Source: Lachnospiraceae bacterium
GTDB lineage: Bacteria > Bacillota > Clostridia > Lachnospirales > Lachnospiraceae
DNA: 41,452 bases
NCBI GenBank assembly: GCA_009774145.1
Contig: VSND01000038.1
Location: forward strand, 1-41,452
Direction of reading: 5' to 3'
Notes under the pieces: generated by a model
What the model saw: only the letters and a program-made list of their open reading frames with translations
What the model was told of the DNA's origin: nothing
Databases searched by the model: none
Position numbers and translations under genes: made by a program
Shown: positions 39,764 through 41,452 of the stretch, one piece after another
Layout of the letters: each line of letters starts with the position of its first letter
Numbering within the stretch: the stretch's first letter is position 1

Positions 39764-40283
39764 ATCTGTGCAGCACAATCCGGTAATACACCCTGGATGT
39801 TACCAGATAACTGGTCAGATATACGGCTGTAAAACCGGCGGCCACTCCCGCTCCGCTCTTCACAAGCAGCGCCGTGTCAAACATCCGGAGTACCCCCATC
39901 AGCAGATCCACCATGCAGATGCCTGCAGCGGAATGCCCAGGCGCCGCCAGAAGGGGAAGCACAAATACCAGGAACATCTGCCTTCGTACGGTCTTCTGTA
40001 TGTCCTCCTCTCCCATTCCCACTTTCTGCATGATGGCGAAGCTTCCCTGATCTTCAAGCCCCTCCGACAGCTGTTTGTAATACATGATCAGCAGAAGGCA
40101 CATGAAGAAAATCATGCCGAAAAGAATGCCGATAAACAGCAGGCCTCTGTTCATGGCGCAGGTAATCCGGCCGGTCTCCACACCGTCCAGCAGTATGAAA
40201 GCCTCATCATTTCGGCTGTCTTTCCACGCCTTCAGTTCTTCCATAAAGCTTTCCTTTTCCTCGTCCGTACCTTCCATCAGGAT
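39762..40283 (-). pseudogene. C-terminal fragment of FtsX-like (BceB-type) ABC permease
   Basis: About 173 residues remain of a permease that is normally ~600 or more. The piece holds the last extracellular stretch (ILMEGTDEEKESFMEELKAW) and final membrane helices: GLLFIGILFGMIFFMCLLLIMYYKQL, the EGLEDQGSFAIMQKVGMGEEDIQ loop that is characteristic of BceB-type bacitracin/lantibiotic resistance permeases, and the C-terminal YLVTSRVYYRIVLHR. At about 40283 it changes abruptly to XRE regulator sequence on the other strand. There is no start signal and no partner ATPase, so it is broken. Confidence 0.85.
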
Positions 40284-40695
40284 AGAATTGCGGAAGCTCC
40301 GGGGGCTTTCTCAAAAAGAATTTGCTGAAACAATCGGCATTTCCCAACGCTCCGTAAGTTGGGGGGAACAGCCGGGGAACAATGTTCCTGATAACACAAT
40401 CAAAAATATCTGTATGTCTTTCGGTGTCAATGAAGACTGGCTGCGAAACGGTACAGAACCTATGTACATACAAACACCGACATTCAGCCTTGACGACTTT
40501 GTACGGCAGCGGGGCGGGACTGATTTAGAAATTGACATTATGAAGGCGTACTTTGAACTTGAATCCGATACACAGGCAATGCTGATTCAGCATTTCAAAG
40601 AACATCTGACCGCTTCCCGTGCTGAACCTTCGGAAATGACCGTTGATCTTTCAGTTCCTCCCGGCAGAGATACTCTCCGCGATACAATTCTATAA
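40282..40695 (+). pseudogene. Headless XRE family transcriptional regulator
   Basis: The plus strand encodes RKLRGLSQKEFAETIGISQRSVSWGEQPGNN..., a typical HTH_3 domain lacking its first ~8 residues and start codon, followed by DNTIKNICMSFGVNEDWLRNGTEPMYIQ and a C-terminal region with FSLDDFVRQRGGTDLEIDIMKAYFELESDTQAMLIQHFKEHL, which is characteristic of a Lachnospiraceae XRE group. From about 40650 to the stop at 40695 the sequence is the antisense of the GHKL kinase gene, so the true C-terminus is also lost. The open frame extends upstream only as antisense of the permease fragment. A translational start could exist by chance, but I treat it as a fragment. Confidence 0.8.
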
Positions 40696-41452
40696 TCTTC
40701 CGGATACTTTCCAGCCCAAAACCGCTTTTATCTTTTTCCTGTTTTGTACTTTTCATTTCCGGATTTGTCTTTAAAACAGATTCTTTTATCGTATTCTCCA
40801 TTTCGATTTCCACAATTCCGTTCTCCTTTCGGATCACAATTTCCACCCGACCTTTTCCTTCCAGACCTTCACAGGCCTCAATTCCGTTCTTCAGAAGATT
40901 ATCAATCAGATTTCCCATATCCAGGCTGTCAATCTCAACCGGTCGGCCCAGGACTGCATAATGAAATCTTACCTCCTTCTCTCTGCATCTCTGTGTCGCC
41001 TTCATAAGCGCAGCATTCAGCCCTTCATTTCCAGTGTCGTCAGGCAGTTCCAGACTGTTTCCCCACTCTGCTCCCAGTCTTCTGACACACAGCTTCGCTT
41101 CCTCATATTCTTCTTTCTCCAGCAGACCATAGATGGTTTCCAGCTTTATTTTCATATCATGTTTCATATGGTTTGCTTCCCGGCCAGACTGATACAGATC
41201 ATGCAACTGCTCTGCCTGCAGCTTCTGCCCCTCTACAAGATATTCCTGTTCCAGCCTTTCCTTTCTGTACCTGTACAGCATCCTGTATAATACGCTCAGA
41301 ATCACTGCCATGCCGAACATCCCGCCCAGAAGCTGGAGCGACAGATAATAACGGGCTGTCTGCGGCAGCATTCCAGATTCCAGCTGAAACATGCCAAGCA
41401 CCATGACAAACATCAGAAAGAAGGTACCTGCCATGATCCAGTCTTCTATACG
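40595..41452 (-). CDS. GHKL-domain sensor histidine kinase (AgrC-like), both ends incomplete
   Basis: Peptide-sensing type kinase. The frame is open to the right edge, so the N-terminal membrane domain is cut by the window. Visible: at least two membrane helices (FLMFVMVLGMF and LLGGMFGMAVILSVLYRML), a coiled linker (ERLEQEYLVEGQKLQAEQ), H-box HMKHDMKIKLETIYGLL, N-box DMGNLIDNLLKNGIEACEG and G-box GFGLESIRKIIELYRGEY. The final ~20 residues (after about CREEL, from ~40650) are antisense of the XRE fragment and replace the normal short ending. The catalytic domain is otherwise complete, so residual activity is possible. The cognate LytTR regulator would lie outside the window. Confidence 0.8.
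   Translation of the reverse strand, partial: RIEDWIMAGTFFLMFVMVLGMFQLESGMLPQTARYYLSLQLLGGMFGMAVILSVLYRMLYRYRKERLEQEYLVEGQKLQAEQLHDLYQSGREANHMKHDMKIKLETIYGLLEKEEYEEAKLCVRRLGAEWGNSLELPDDTGNEGLNAALMKATQRCREKEVRFHYAVLGRPVEIDSLDMGNLIDNLLKNGIEACEGLEGKGRVEIVIRKENGIVEIEMENTIKESVLKTNPEMKSTKQEKDKSGFGLESIRKIIELYRGEYLCREELKDQRSFPKVQHGKRSDVL

Noticed and set aside
1..41452. CRISPR array, tRNA or rRNA genes
   Set aside because: No regularly spaced short repeats and no cloverleaf or rRNA sequence were noticed; the only tandem repeats are the four 11-bp units at 33953-33996 and the large Rpn duplication.

Overview
The window looks like a chromosomal piece of a gut Lachnospiraceae-type Firmicute (Clostridia; Blautia/Ruminococcus/Mediterraneibacter-like). 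This is inferred from strong AGGAGG ribosome binding sites, consensus sigma-A promoters, moderate GC, and the gene set: meso-diaminopimelate dehydrogenase, AsnA, a rubredoxin/flavodiiron protein pair, FliB, bacteriohemerythrin, DUF885 lipoprotein, Rpn-type nucleases and a LanFEG-like transporter. The species cannot be named from the sequence alone.

Layout. 1-3.3 kb (minus): nucleoside salvage, with adenosine deaminase, a BmpA/PnrA-type lipoprotein behind a structured leader, then a leaky terminator and the transporter ATPase, which runs off the left edge. 3.5-5.4 kb (plus): DUF885 lipoprotein. 5.4-15.5 kb (minus): ddh, a FliB-like protein, methionine aminopeptidase and a GNAT; hflX and DUF362; an oxygen/NO-defence operon of rubredoxin, Crp/Fnr regulator and flavodiiron protein behind a consensus promoter with a 14-bp palindrome in its spacer; a small (p)ppGpp synthetase and a nitrilase-family amidase. 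15.6-18.9 kb (plus): asnA, greA-like factor, PfkB-family sugar kinase and a small coiled-coil protein, closed by a strong bidirectional terminator. 19-22.7 kb: an ABC exporter (minus) and an ABC ATPase/permease pair of the SsuBC/TauBC type without a binding protein (plus).

22.7-27.1 kb (minus) is a tightly packed six-gene operon of mostly unknown function: DUF1349, a 144-aa unknown, a free-standing EF-Tu-domain-2-like barrel, a secreted LysM protein, a 325-aa unknown and an HD-domain protein. It is divergent from a decayed Hsp70 (HscC-type) gene that has lost its middle and is joined to the tail of another gene. 28-29.9 kb: bacteriohemerythrin and two unknown proteins. 30-37 kb (plus): response regulator, sensor kinase, a large GLUG-like/LysM surface protein, then a LanFEG-like ABC transporter (ATPase and two permeases) and a YxeA-family protein. 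The transporter promoter carries four 11-bp direct repeats, the expected binding site of the neighbouring OmpR-family regulator. This is a cell-envelope peptide-antibiotic sensing and resistance module with an unusual wall-binding insert.

37.1-41.4 kb is a rearranged zone: a TfoX-N protein, two near-identical 994-bp copies of an Rpn-family nuclease gene, relics of FtsX-type permeases, a headless XRE regulator, and a GHKL sensor kinase whose extreme C-terminus is replaced. No tRNA, rRNA, CRISPR array or intact insertion sequence was seen.
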